This document shows positions 11,163 to 22,761 of a stretch of DNA of 64,000 nucleotides, piece after piece (position 1 is the stretch's first letter; every line of letters starts with the position of its first letter). Source of the DNA: Hydrangea macrophylla. Lineage: Eukaryota; Streptophyta; Magnoliopsida; Cornales; Hydrangeaceae. A program made the position numbers and the translations under genes. The DNA is taken from positions 28,240,681 to 28,304,680 of the forward strand of contig CM066994.1 in the NCBI GenBank assembly GCA_033977485.1. The letters are read 5' to 3'. Under the pieces are notes generated by a model that saw only the letters and a program-made list of their open reading frames with translations, made no database searches and had not been told where the DNA came from.

Positions 11163-12599
11163 TTTTTCAATAATTATCCTTGCTGATCATCTTAATGCAG
11201 TGCCGCAACCTCAATCAACCAAAATTAAGCTGAAAGAACAACTCTAACCATGTTAATTATGGCCCCTATCACAAAATCCCTACTAAGCAAATATTTGAGA
11301 GTAGCCACTATGTGATTTTTGTTTGCGTGTATAAACCCAATCAAACCAGAAGTGAAAGCCCTTATCTCAATTGAGTGTGCTTTAGGCGGATCTCTACATG
11401 ATAGAGTATGTCTTTCTTAGGAACAATTAATTCTCTGATTGTTTGGTATGTATCCGGCAAAATTTTTTTTTTTTTTCATTTGTTAAATTATATAGTACTA
11501 GAAATTAAAAGGAAAATAAGAACAGCCATATTGAATAGGAATTATTATTTGGATAAGTAAAAAAAATCAACAATTTGAGCCTTAGGTTCTAGTCATATGC
11601 ATCTCAATCGAAACCTGAAATAACAAAATCGTCAAATAATTTGTAGGCATATTAAGAAATTAATAACGCATGCATAATCAAGAAAACAATTTACTAGTAA
11701 AGAAGCACTAACAAATGGTACACATGATTTGTAAAGAAGCAGCTTAAAAAAAAAAGGGAACTAAATTAATCCCAACTCTGCAATAGCCAACAGTTACAGT
11801 TGTTCTATTCTGGGCAGAAGGCAGCTTTGTAAAATTATTTTATAAAAGAGTATGGCAGGGGTAAACAAAGGCTAGACTATATTTTCAGTTGGCAAGCGAT
11901 CAGATTAATAACTTTGATTTGATTGTCCATGTCCAGTGGATCATCTTCAAGGTTTAGAAAGAGACGCCTTTGGAATGTGTTCCAGTGGGCTAAGCGCACT
12001 CCACATCTGTGCCGCAGCTTTTGACCATGCTTGCTGTTTATCAGGCCCTTGTGAGCTTACAAAACTCCAACTTCATGTGTGAACGGCATGAATATCAATA
12101 TTGGTAAATAGCAATATAAGTACAGAATATTGAGTGGTTCATATGGGAGAGACTACAAGCCAAGTGCCTATCTGATGGGTGTTTGATTAATGATTCACTA
12201 GTAATTTGTCTCCTAGCTCTGTCTCCATTGAAATAAACTGTATGTAGTATATAAGGTGATGGTGTTTCGGCTTTGGAGTGTGGTTCTGCACTTATATATA
12301 TATGTTCTTATGTATCACTTCTAGACTTGTAAACGGTGTTCAACCATATTAATAGTTTTGGATGCCTTTCTGAGCCTCTTTCTATATTGGTTTTTAGATA
12401 TATGTGTGTGAATTTTTGTGAGTGAACAATTGCTTATCAATTTACCATTTTCAGAGAGCGATCTGCTAAAGAAGTGCTGTTCCACTATGTACTTCTCTTG
12501 TGAAGTTTCCACTGCTTAACTATTTATTTATTTTCCACTGATGAGACTGCAAACAGGGTCGGCTAGTCACTCCACTAATCAAAACCTTGCCTTGGATTA
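11163..12599. other. Intergenic, no gene recognised
   Basis: Short open frames occur but none resembles a known family and they are not kept in the other block. The region is collinear with about 36106-37880, with several indels. Confidence 0.5.
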
Positions 12600-13020
12600 G
12601 TTATAAATCCAAATCAAAATGGACCAAATAAATGCAAAGAACAGCATATACCAACTTCCCAGCACTGCTGCCAACACTCTACCAAAGTCTCGGGACAACA
12701 TGCTCCTATTCCATTGTCTCCGATCTATCACACCATGATCACGACCGTGTCCATTGACTACTGAGGAAGAGATGGTCAACCGATTCTGCTGCAACATTCA
12801 TTGCAGAAAATGCAACTCACATCAGCCTATTTGACCTTTGCATCACTTGCCATCCCACATGTTCACAAGTTGTTCCTCCTTCGATGATCTATGATTTTCC
12901 ATCTTCCTAGAAGAAAGAAACAGCCACTGTCCTCAAAATGCCAGCACCATCGATCCTTGATCAAGGTTCTTAGAACCACTCTATTCAGAAGCTTTCTGTA
13001 CTCAGCCCACTGCCCAGCTT
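12600..13020 (-). pseudogene. LINE 3' zinc-finger (zf-RVT) relic
   Basis: Read on the minus strand, short frames contain DRWCWHFEDSG and AAESVDHLFL. These resemble the domain after reverse transcriptase in plant L1-type LINEs, where E-S/T-V-D-H-L-F-L before a Cys is typical. Several stops and frameshifts interrupt it. The same relic is at 37900-38330. It is a diverged fragment, unrelated in position to the LINE at 17130. Confidence 0.45.
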
Positions 13021-13416
13021 CCCGCCCCAACAGATGGCACCATTAATTTAGATCTAGGTTGCAACAACTCAGCAACCTTTACAAAATGAACCATTTAAAT
13101 CAATAAATCAACACAAGCACGAGTTTAGAAAAAAAAAAAATTTATAAAAACACAATAGACAATATATATAGAATCTGCTGTTCCACTAGCAATAACAACA
13201 TAACATTCTGTCCCAAAAAAGTTAAGAAAAAGAAATTAAAAAAAAAGCATCAAAGTCAGAAAAAGAATTGTATTACTATAACCAAGAATCTCCAGTCACA
13301 AGAACAAATTAATGGTAACCAAACGATCGTCTAGTAAAGAACAAAGATTACAACTTTCCGTGGTTTCCTAACGGAAAATCTAAAAACACCAAACTGATCG
13401 TGAAAGAGAACCTTAT

Positions 13417-14757
13417 TCAGAACAAATTAAGGGACCAATCGAGCTCTGCAGTATCCAATAAACCATCTGATCTTGTATAGACATCAAGTGGAGATGTGTT
13501 TAAAGCACTAATGTATCCATCCAAATCAAATAAGTCTTGTAATGGTGGTATGTCTGGAACATGTATCAACGGCAAATCAGTGGTGTCTGAAGCGTCAAAA
13601 CTCTTTTGATTTGGGTTTTCTTCCTCTTGTGATCTCATGATGGTCTGGGCTTCCCCTAAATTTCCACAGCATGTATCACAGTAAAATAAACCATTTGATG
13701 CTGTTTGTTTATTCTCAGTTGCAGACATGTCTAAAGCATTCATGTATGCATACAAATCTTCATCCAAATCAAAATCAATATCACCCAGATCCAGCTTGTC
13801 CTCGTCTGGTAATGGGGGTATGTCCGGAACATATATCATCGTCAAAGGAGTAGCATCCATAGCATCAAAACTCTTATGATTCCCATTGTCTTCTTCTTGT
13901 GATCTCAGGAGTTTCTGGGCTTCCCCTATATTCTCATTGGCTTCTTGTCGTTGCCAATAATCATCCACCAAGTCAATATCACCCAAACAAAAATCCATAT
14001 CTGCTAATCTAAAATCCAAGTCAATATCACCCATATCCAACTTGTCCTTGTCCGGTAATGGGGGTATGTCCGGAACATGTATCATCGTCAAAGGAGTGGC
14101 ATCCATAGCATCAAAACTCTTATGATTCCCATTGTCTTCTTCTTGTGATCTCATGATTTTATGGGATTCCCCTATATTCTCACCACGTGTATCACTAATC
14201 CCATCTCTATGATCCCCACTAATCTCCTCGAATGTTCTCTTTTTATCCGACTTCTTCAATTCAACTCTCTTTATTTTACAAAGAACATAATCACCAGCAC
14301 CCACGATCTCTTTCAGTGAATACTCATGCATGATCCAATGTGTACCGTTTTCACCACTCTCTTTTCCTTTGTTCTTTGTTTCAAAAACCAACATCTTCTT
14401 AAAACCTATAACCTCGTCGTTTCGATTCATAATTTTTTTGCCGGTTGTTTGCCCTTTCCATGTCCCACACCCTGCGGATCTAGAGACGCGATTCGTGCTA
14501 ACCATCTTCAATGGGGTTATGACATGGATTACATATTCAGCACTTTTCTTATCGGATTTGTCGTAGGTATTCACCATCTCCCATGGGTCTCCTTGAATGT
14601 TGAAGATATTCCATGGCGCAGACGAATAAACGTCGCGCTCGATCACTGGACCACTCGACGACAGAGCTTCACCCGGTTTCTTGAGATTGAGATAATGAGT
14701 GATTAACTCTTGGTCCGTTGGCACAAAGCGAAAGCCTGCTGGTATCTTCATCTTCAT
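13417..14757 (-). CDS. NAC-B: intact NAC-domain transcription factor with tandem acidic modules
   Basis: A single-exon frame of 446 codons. Residues 1-168 form a divergent NAC DNA-binding domain: subdomain A (PAGFRFVPTDQELITHYL, residues 6-23), B (VIERDVYSSAPWNIF, 38-52), C/D (CGTWKGQTTGKKI, 97-109; GFKKMLVFETKNKGK, 118-132; WIMHEYSLKE, 141-150) and E (YVLCKIKRVEL, 157-167). A basic stretch, KIKRVELKKSDKKR, may be a nuclear signal. The C-terminal part contains three copies of an acidic module at about 194-240, 276-322 and 366-412, each with RSQEE[DE]N-x-N-x-KSFDA and a VPDIPPL core. The modules are separated by Asp-rich GDID-type repeats. NAC proteins bind DNA as dimers and the acidic tail suits transcriptional activation, but that role is inferred. 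Typical NAC genes have introns in the domain; this one has none, suggesting an ancient retroposed origin. The start shown gives the complete subdomain A; the in-frame ATG two codons later is an alternative. Confidence 0.9.
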   Translation of the reverse strand: MKMKIPAGFRFVPTDQELITHYLNLKKPGEALSSSGPVIERDVYSSAPWNIFNIQGDPWEMVNTYDKSDKKSAEYVIHVITPLKMVSTNRVSRSAGCGTWKGQTTGKKIMNRNDEVIGFKKMLVFETKNKGKESGENGTHWIMHEYSLKEIVGAGDYVLCKIKRVELKKSDKKRTFEEISGDHRDGISDTRGENIGESHKIMRSQEEDNGNHKSFDAMDATPLTMIHVPDIPPLPDKDKLDMGDIDLDFRLADMDFCLGDIDLVDDYWQRQEANENIGEAQKLLRSQEEDNGNHKSFDAMDATPLTMIYVPDIPPLPDEDKLDLGDIDFDLDEDLYAYMNALDMSATENKQTASNGLFYCDTCCGNLGEAQTIMRSQEEENPNQKSFDASDTTDLPLIHVPDIPPLQDLFDLDGYISALNTSPLDVYTRSDGLLDTAELDWSLNLF

Positions 14758-14879
14758 ATATGAACGTAAGTACTGTTGAACTTCACAAAATTGGTATCTT
14801 CAATACGATTTTTCTCCTCCAAAGTATAGACTATAGAGCAATGTAAGACAGTTTGATGGTGTGCGTCTATGTGATAGCA

Positions 14880-14887
14880 TATATATA
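14880..14887 (-). promoter_or_regulatory. TATA box of NAC-B
   Basis: TATATATA lies about 125 bp upstream of the NAC-B ATG, in a context conserved upstream of NAC-A, NAC-C and NAC-D. It is the best candidate core promoter element for the one intact gene. Confidence 0.55.
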
Positions 14888-14930
14888 GGTATGGGTGTGT
14901 TCGATTAATTGCATATTACTAACTCTATCC

Positions 14931-15090
14931 GGATAACTAACTACTTAGCTTTAATCAGACGGATTTACTTAGCTTTAATCAGACGGTGTTTGCACCTAAA
15001 AAATTAGAGAACCATCGGGCTGATTTCCAATCAAATTGTTTTATGGGACTCTATCCGGATAGCTAACTACTTAGCTTTAATCAGACGGGT
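14931..15090. repeat. Duplicated TATCCGGATA promoter segment
   Basis: CTATCCGGATAACTAACTAC followed by TTAGCTTTAATCAGACGG occurs at about 14933-14972 and again at about 15053-15089, with a partial third copy of the second half at about 14977-14997. The palindrome TATCCGGATA is also present upstream of NAC-A. It may be a cis element duplicated upstream of NAC-B. Confidence 0.6.
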
Positions 15091-16848
15091 AGAGAACCTT
15101 TGGGTTAATTTGTGAATATGATTCATCAATATATTTAAATGTTATTTAAGTGTTTTATTTATTTATTCAAACTAGGTTAATTTCCAATCAAACTGGGTTA
15201 ATATATTCTCTAATGTTATTTACATTGGGATTATTTCCAATCAAATTGTTTTATAGGGACTTAAAGCCAATGGACCTTATACACCAAAACATGGCGTAGC
15301 AAAAACTGAGGTTTCTGTAAGTCTTTGGCACTTGTTTTGGTCAAAAATATACTTTTCTACCTAAAAAACTTTACATTGTCATAACTTTTAATTTATAAGT
15401 CTGTTTTTTTGTAAACTTTGATGCTTCGAAATCATGAAGAAAAAAAAATGAAATCTATCAAACGAGATTAATATTGACTAAACTTTGATGTTTCGAAATC
15501 ATGAAGAAAAAAAAATGAAATCTATCAAACGAGATTAATATTGACTATGAAATCACGGGAGGAAAAAATATATAAATTTTAAACTAAAGTTTGAAAGCAT
15601 ATTTTGTTGCATGGATCTAATAAAACCATACTCTTGTAAAATTGACATTCATAGGTGCGTAAATCTTGAAAAAAATTTTTTTGAGGAAGTTTTGGTCATT
15701 TAATTGAAACAGATAATATTACATGTTTGTAAACATTTAATATTATCCATTCAGATAGATAAAAGCTCAAAATGAGGTACCAAAGTGTCTGCTTTGGCAC
15801 AATTTTCAAGCTTAATGTGTACATCTCAAGAAAATACATGAAACCAAAAAAAAAAAAAAAAATTTACCGAAAAATGCCAAAGAATGAGAAAGTTATGGTT
15901 GTTTAATTGAAACAGATGATATTACTTGTTTGTAACATATAATGTTATTTGTCTAGGCAAATTTAAGCTCAAAATGAGATTCAAATTATTTGTTTTTACA
16001 CAATTTCTAAGCCCAATGTATAGATCTCAAAAAAAAAAAAAAAAAAAACACCCAAAAGGCTAAAAAAATGATAAAGTTATTGTTAATAGATAAAATCGCT
16101 GAACGACCAACTAAAAAATTCAAATTGTTTTTCCTATTTTCATATTACATATGGATCTTGTTTTAAACATATTGATTCATGATTCCAAAAATATAAATTT
16201 TATGAAAAATGGGTTTGAAAATTGGGAGTTATGGAATTTTAAAATATAAAGAAAACTAATGATGACATGGCATATCTAACTCTCAAATGTTAAAAAGCCT
16301 GAAAATAAGAAAAGAAGTAAAGAAGGATTCTACTAGGTACCAAAAAGTGGCGAGCGACCTTAGCTAAAAGCTCATAACAAGGTTCCAAATTACCTATTTT
16401 GGGTTAATTTTGGGTTAACCCCCTCTGTGAGGATAATGCTAACATTTAACCCACCTAGGTGGGGCTAATTTTTAATAGTTAATCCCTTGTTTGACTAATT
16501 TTGGTATGTGAGGTTAATATTGGCACTTAATTAAACTCTCCTATGTGTGGCTAATTTGAACAGTACTTAATCCCCATGTGGGTCTATTTTGAGAGAAATT
16601 TTTGTAGTTTTCCTTTAGTCCAAAACTACAAGGGAGTTATGTGTCCACTTTTGAATCACATAGTAGTAAAGTGAAAATCAATCTAACCCAGAGAAGCAAA
16701 ATGTATTTATACCTAATTTAAAATACATGAAGATTGTTCTATTGCTCTATTCAATATCAACAAATAAATAATCTCTAGATAGTGATTGTTAACTTGGCAT
16801 TTCCTTTTCTTTGATTTGGAAGAGAATTTGAAATGTCAAAAAAATTTA
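15091..16848. other. NAC-B upstream region; contains a 67-bp tandem duplication
   Basis: No gene. A 67-bp unit beginning AAACTTTGATG occurs twice in tandem at 15413-15479 and 15480-15546 with one difference. A-runs lie near 15846 and 16030. The stretch 16600-16830 is similar to 8100-8266 plus 9291-9380, i.e. it is the uninterrupted version of the site occupied by the 1-kb foldback element upstream of NAC-A. Confidence 0.65.
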
Positions 16849-17124
16849 GGGTAAATTGAACTTTTCACCCTTAAAGTTTGGGTGGTTTAGCACTTTACAC
16901 CCTAAATTTTGAAATTTGGCATTTTCATCCCTCAAGTTTCACCACTGCAGCAAATAAGTCCAATTAGCCCTTTAATGTCAAATTGCTTCGTCATTAAAAG
17001 TAAAAATTTCAGTGCAAAACTTCTTTGAGGGACCAAACTATAGGGACCAAAATGCCACATTTGAAACTTTAGAGTCTAAAGTACCAAATCGCCCAAACTT
17101 TAGGGGTAAAAAGTATAATTTACC
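16849..17124. mobile_element. GGGTAAATT palindromic MITE, 276 bp
   Basis: The left end GGGTAAATTGAACTTTTCACC, TTAAAGTTTGGG, TTTACACC pairs with the right end GGGTAAAAAGTATAATTTACC, CCCAAACTTTAGG. The arms match imperfectly over about 100 bp. No coding capacity. It abuts the 5' end of the LINE. Confidence 0.7.
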
Positions 17125-17129
17125 TTTTT

Positions 17130-19850
17130 TTTACTAAGAATTTATGGCACTTTATGCTTTGGGCGTTAGAGTGTATATATATATATCTCCCCATTGGAAG
17201 GACAAGTCTAGATTCTGGAATGACATGGACACTTTGGGGAATAATGTCCAGGGACCTTGGCTGGTTTTTGGAGATTTTAACTGTGTTCTTAACCAGTATG
17301 AAAAACGTGGTGGTAGACCCTTCTCCTCTTCTTCTGCTGGTGGTTTGAATGGGCTCTTAAACAATCACGGCCTTGTCGATCTGGGGTTTTCGGGGAACAT
17401 TCACACTTGGGACAATGGGAGACCAAGTTGGGCTAATATCCGACAAAGGCTAGACCTTGGCATGGCAAATCCGGAATGGCGTTTGCAAACCCCAAAGCTT
17501 CGGTTCGGAATCTTCCGAGAACAAGTTCTGATCATTCCCCGATTCTTCTCAATTCTCAGGGGGAAAAAATGAGAGCTCCGAGGGGGTTCAAATTCGAAGC
17601 CATGTGGGTTCGAGACAATAGTTGTGCGCTTGTGGTGGAACATGCTTGGAAGAGTACAAGTAATAGAGGAACCCCAGCCCTTAGGTTCTACCTTAAAGTT
17701 AAAGCAGTGAAAGCAGCCCTGAGAGATTGGAACCGTAAGCACTTTGGTAGAGTTCAATCCATCATTCGCGATGCAAGACGTGATATCGATTTCCTCCATT
17801 CCCTGGATCCTACTCACGAAAATACCAATAGCATCAAGCAGGTAAAATCAGTCCTTGATGAAAATCTGTTGAGAGAAGAAACGATGTGGCGGCAAAAATC
17901 CCGGGTCTCTTAGCTTAAGGAGGGAGACCGAAGCACCAGGTTTTTTCACCTCTCAATGATTATTCAAAGAAGGAAAAATGCCATCGACAACTGGAAACTT
18001 GATGATGGCACATGGACGGACGACCTAGTGGTTATAAATCAAAAGTTTGTGTCCAAGTTTGATTCAATTTTCCAATCTTCTAATCGTTTTCTCCCCCCTG
18101 ATCTTGAAGGCCTCCTGCCAAGTCTCATTTCACAGGATGAAAATGTCAGTCTCTGTATTATCCCCGGGGAAAAAGAAATTAAAGCAGCTCTCTTTCAAAT
18201 TGGGTCGACTAAGGCCCCGGGTCTGGATGGACATTCAGCCATCTTTTACAAAACCTATTAGGAGATAGTGAAAAATGATGTTATTGCCACAGTGTCCAGT
18301 TTCTTCTCTGGGGACCTTGCCCTCCAGAACCTTAACCACACCCATATTGCGCTTATCCCCAAGATCAATCATCCATCTAATGTCAACCACTCTAGACCCA
18401 TAAGCCTTTGCAATGTGATCTATAAAGTTATTTCCAAAATCATAGCAAACCGGCTTAAACCCCTTCTTGATAAAATCGTGTCTCCAATGCAATCGGCATT
18501 TATCCCAGGACGGCTCATTATTGATAACACCATCATAGCTCAAGAGCTTGTTCATACCATGAAACAGAAGAAAGGAAAATCAGGGCTCATGGCTCTAAAA
18601 TTTGATATGGAAAAGGCGTATGACAAGATTGAATGGGTGTTTGTGCTAAAGGTCTTAAAATGTTTTGGCTTCAATCATACTTTTTGTAATTGGACAAGGC
18701 TTTGTATTTCTTCGGTTTCCTTCTCCATCCTTGTTAACGGAAGGCCTACGGGCAACTTCCACCCGTAAAGAGGACTTCGCCAGGGAGACCCTCTCTCACC
18801 CTTTCTTTTCATTCTCTGCTCTGATGTTTTGTCCAGATTAATTCAAAGAGAGGCTGATTTTGGAAACATTAAAGGGATCAAGGCCAGTCGGGAATGCCCA
18901 CCAATCCACCACCTCATGTTTGCAGATGATATGATTGTGTTTGGGAAAGCACACCCTAATGAAGCTAAGACTATTTTGAACTGCATCAAAAAGTACGGAG
19001 CATGGTCGGGCCAGCGAATCAACCAACAAAAATCAAAGATCTTGTTTAGCAGGAACTTGCACAAGGATGTGGCGAGAGCCATTTGCCGCGAAACTGGTTT
19101 GAAAAAGGCTTCCCCCAATACAAAGTACCTCGGCCTTCCCCTCTCGTTTGAAGGTCCAAAGAAATTTTTTGCGGATACTCTGCAGAGGGTCCACAATCGC
19201 ATCCAAGGATGGAAAACAGCAACCCTTTCTTAAGCGGCTAGAGCCACACTGATTAGAACGGTGTCGCAAGCTATTCCGGTGTATTCAATGTCTACCTTTC
19301 TTCTCCCCAAACTGATTTGCACCAAGATGGATGGGCTTTTCTGAAAATTTTGGTGGGGCCACAAAGGGGAAACAACTTCTGGAATGTGTCTCAAAGCTTA
19401 GGATTCTCTATGTCGGCCGAAGGGTTGTGGGGGACTGGGATTCCGACGGATGAAGCCAAACTTGGGTGGCAAATAATCACGCGTAAAGATACCCCGTGGG
19501 TTAATATTGTGACGAACAAATATCTTCGTGACAAGGAACTATTACAAGTCTCTTCGAAAGCGAATCAATCCACGGTCGGGAAAGTTATAGCCAACTCCAA
19601 TCAGTTATTAGGAAAAGGTGTGTGCATGCTTCTGGGCAAAGGGGAAGCCACCTTAATTTGGGAGCACCCTTGGATTCCCTCGCTTCCCAATTTCAAACCG
19701 GAATGCAACAGTATTGGTTACCCGCAGGTTTCTAAGGTCAGTGACCTCCTGAATCCGAGTGATGAAAACTGGAATGTGGCCATTCTCCATTCCTCATTTT
19801 CCCCAGCCACGGTTGAAGCAATCTAGCGAATTGACATGCCTTTGTTCTCT
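17130..19850 (+). pseudogene. Plant L1-type LINE, ORF2 remnant (endonuclease and reverse transcriptase)
   Basis: The sequence begins inside an apurinic-type endonuclease: GPWLVFGDFNCVLNQYEK (17250-17305), RQRLDLGMANPEW, then SDHSPILLN in the next frame (about 17530), showing a frameshift. Reverse transcriptase follows: STKAPGLDGHSAIFYK (about 18205), LIPKINHPSNVNHSRPISL, QSAFIPGRLIIDNTI, FDMEKAYDKIEW, RQGDPLSP, and the catalytic box HLMFADDMIVF (about 18915). In-frame stops occur near 17911, 18259, 18766 and 19231, with further frameshifts after 19300. ORF1 and the first part of ORF2 are missing, as expected of 5' truncation. There is no 3' UTR or poly(A); the sequence ends at ATVEAI-stop-RIDMPLFS and passes directly into NAC-C. 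It is dead, and its 3' end was lost by deletion or recombination. Confidence 0.9.
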
Positions 19851-20879
19851 CCACGTGTATCATTAATCTATGATCCCCTATATTCTCACCACGTGTATCA
19901 TTAATCCCATCTCTATGATCCCCACTAATCTCCTCAAATATTCTCTCTTTTTTTTCCGACTTCTTCAATTCAACTCTTTTTATTTTACAAAGAACATAAT
20001 CATCAGCACCCACGATCTCTTTAAGTGAATACTCATGCATGATCCAATGTGTATTGTTTTCACCACTCTCTTTTCCTTTGTTCTTTGTTTCAAAAACCAA
20101 CATCTTCTTAAAACCTATAACCTCATCGTTTCAATTCATAATTTTTTTGCCGGTTGTTTTGTAATAACCTGCATTTCCATTTAATTTTAAATTACATTTT
20201 CATATTTAATTGGTAACTGCATTGTCATATTTAATTTCATTTGGTATTGACTGCTTCATTTAATTACATTTCCCATGTTCTAAATTTTATTTCCTGATTT
20301 ATTGTAAGTTAAGAATGTTGTTGGGGTTAAATTGTAATTTTTATAAAGATAGTGATACCAGTATGGATTTCAAAATCTGTATTTCAAAACGGTGAAAATA
20401 ACTTCTATGGACTCAATCAGTATTTTTATAAAACTAGAAAATCACTTCCTACGTTAAAACAAATTTCCTGTATTTTTGTGGTGACCACCGCGCCCCGAAA
20501 ATACCAGTTTATGTCTAAAACTGTCCATGTTGTGTTTAACTTCCACAGATTTTGGAAGTGACCGATTTAGACATTCACTTTATTTCCAATTATGGCAAGC
20601 AATCATTTGATAAGGCATTGTTTGGGAATGTTTAGCTTATATGTGCAAATGTTGTGCCATAAGCTAAGTTGCCAAACATCTTGCAATTGACCCCTACACA
20701 TCTACTTGGCTCTTCAATTCATTTGGAAGACAATTGTAGTGTTTAGTGTGCATATATGCTATATACGTATGTGTATATGCTGTTAATTTAGAGAGGTTAA
20801 GGTTGGGTTAACTCAATTAGAGCTTGCTAAGTGAGTTTCTAAATTTTTACTTGGTCACCAAGTTCCTCCTTGAGGATTC

Positions 20880-20887
20880 TATTTATA
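20880..20887 (+). promoter_or_regulatory. TATA box of solo LTR-1
   Basis: TATTTATA, 720 bp into the LTR and about 190 bp before the GTGAGT motif, is the likely core promoter of the element. Confidence 0.45.
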
Positions 20888-21079
20888 CATGCTCAAACAC
20901 ACACAAACACACACATTCTGCACATCATTTTCACAGAGAGTTTGGGAGGGAGAGTATACACAGAGAATTTCAGAAATTATATAGAGAGAGTAAGCTCTTA
21001 ATCCCCATAGCCAAAGCTTGGGTTTGAATTTCTCCATTTGATTTCCTTTCTCAACAAACACTACTTCTCTTTGATATCT

Positions 21080-21098
21080 GTGAGTATTCTAAACTCAC
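21080..21098 (+). promoter_or_regulatory. Donor-like inverted repeat GTGAGT(N7)ACTCAC in LTR-1
   Basis: GTGAGTATTCTAAACTCAC has perfect 6-bp arms. The left arm matches the plant 5' splice-site consensus. Equivalent sites occur in LTR-2 (28710-28728) and in the chromovirus LTR (61780-61796), always downstream of the TATA box. Confidence 0.5.
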
Positions 21099-21524
21099 TA
21101 AGAATGTAATTACATGTCTATTTATTGTGTGTTTGTTTAATTTTGTAATACACCAGTGTTAATCCTACGTATGAAAATTCATAGCTTGAAATCAAGATTT
21201 TCAAACCTTAATCTAAATTCGTTTTTAGAGATGAATATGGTAGATTACACATCCTACATGCCATGTTTGAAGTTATAGAGCCTAATTTATTCATATGAGA
21301 AAGTATATTAGAAATCAAATTTTGACATGTTTTAGTTTATCATAAAATTGGAGAGTTATAGTTAGAATCATGTTAAATTAATCTTAGATTCTTAATCCTT
21401 GTTTAAAAAGGAAGAGATCCATATATAATAGGACATATATACTTACAAAATTGAAATGGGTCAAAAAGACCCCTGTTTCACTGAACCAGAGCAGTTTCTG
21501 CGGAGAAGATGAAGCCTCAGCTTC

Positions 21525-21836
21525 ATCTCGCGCCACGATCGCGCGCGCGAGAATCGCGCGAGCGGCCCGCGCGAGCGACCCTTCGCGCGAGCGGCCCGCG
21601 CGCGCGAGGTATGCGTCTCCAGGCAGACAGAAGAGTTTATATATATATTGAAAATTAGGCTAGTCGCGCGAGAACCCCTTCGCGCGAGCGATCCGCGCGC
21701 GCGACCTTGCTTTCCTCAGGCAGACAGAGAAGGTTATTAATAAAATGAAAATGGGCTTATCGCGCGAGCGGCCCGCGCGAGTGACCCTAGCGGCCCGCGC
21801 GAGCGACCCTTCGCGCGAGCGGCCCGCGCGCGCGAG
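21525..21836. repeat. CpG-dense repeated tract in LTR-1
   Basis: Three to four clusters of CGCGCGAGCGGCCCGCGCGA-type sequence are spaced by AT-rich segments, with a repeated CAGGCAGACAGA (21620-21632 and 21717-21729). The density of CG dinucleotides is far above the surrounding AT-rich DNA. Confidence 0.8.
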
Positions 21837-22240
21837 GTAGTGCAGTTTCTGTTTTTGTCTGTTTTTCTGTTAAGGGACTGTTTGGATGAAATTTATATAC
21901 TGTTAAGGCTCTGTTTGGGAATTTAGTTGATCAAGAACTCTAATTGGTTATGTTTAAGAGATTTAAACATCGTAGTATAACTCATTAATCCCCGTACGCG
22001 TGTTGTTTCTTGATTCTGCATTTTTGTTTAAGTGCATGCCATTCATGTGAGTCAGTGGTACATGCATTGGGGTGTCAGTCTGTGTGGAAAAGAGTAACGG
22101 TAGTGTGGAAAGGGTATGAGGTTGTGTTTGTGGTTGTGGTTGTGGTTATGGTTGGGTATGAGTTTGTGGTCGTGGTTGAGGTTGTGGTTGTGGTAGAGTT
22201 TGTGGAAGAGGGTATCTTTGAAATGCGACGGTGGCAAATA

Positions 22241-22500
22241 AGGACACTCCCTGACGCCCATGGAAGCGTTAAAGTGTGTGAAGCCGAACTCGGACATTCC
22301 CTGGCACCCATGGTAGTGCTAAAGTGTGGCCTACGGACACTCCCTGATAACTCAAGTCTGGATACTGTGTGAGGGGTCGCCCCGGTATTTGCATGGCGGT
22401 TAGGGTATTCAAAGTGTGAGGCATTGGACACTCCCTGGTACCCCGAACCAAAGTGTGAGGCAAACTGGACACTCCCTGGCGCCCCGTTGCTAAAGTGTGG
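22241..22500 (+). repeat. Tandem stem-loop array in LTR-1
   Basis: GGACACTCCCTGG or close variants occur at 22241, 22292, 22335, 22426 and 22467. Most are followed by AAAGTGTG 20-30 bp later, so each unit can pair ACACT with AGTGT. Confidence 0.65.
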
Positions 22501-22761
22501 CTATCTGAGTGTTTCAAAGAGACCAGGAGTAGGATAGTGGGTTGTTGTGGCTGTCGAGAGAAAAGAGTCGGCAAGATGAGTGTGGTGCATTATTTCTCAT
22601 ACACGGTCTCATCTGTGTAAATTTACCCTCTTTGAATAATGTTGTGGATGTTCTTCTAAACAAGCTCTTTAATCATAATTATAAACTTGTGGATTTAAAT
22701 GGGAATTGGAAAAAGGTAAGTTGGTATGTTTTACATTCAAAGTCATGTTTTTAATACTCAC

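Noticed and set aside
14326..14706. Plus-strand open frames opposite the NAC domain (also near 23147, 39993 and 40661)
   Set aside because: They recur only because the NAC coding strand is conserved; typical shadow frames.
17144..19826. LINE considered as an active element
   Set aside because: Multiple in-frame stops and frameshifts, and both ends missing.
22010..22372. Val-rich frame with VVVVVV runs, and opposite His/Asn/Thr-rich frames
   Set aside because: Produced by GGTTGTGGTT simple repeats within solo LTR-1.
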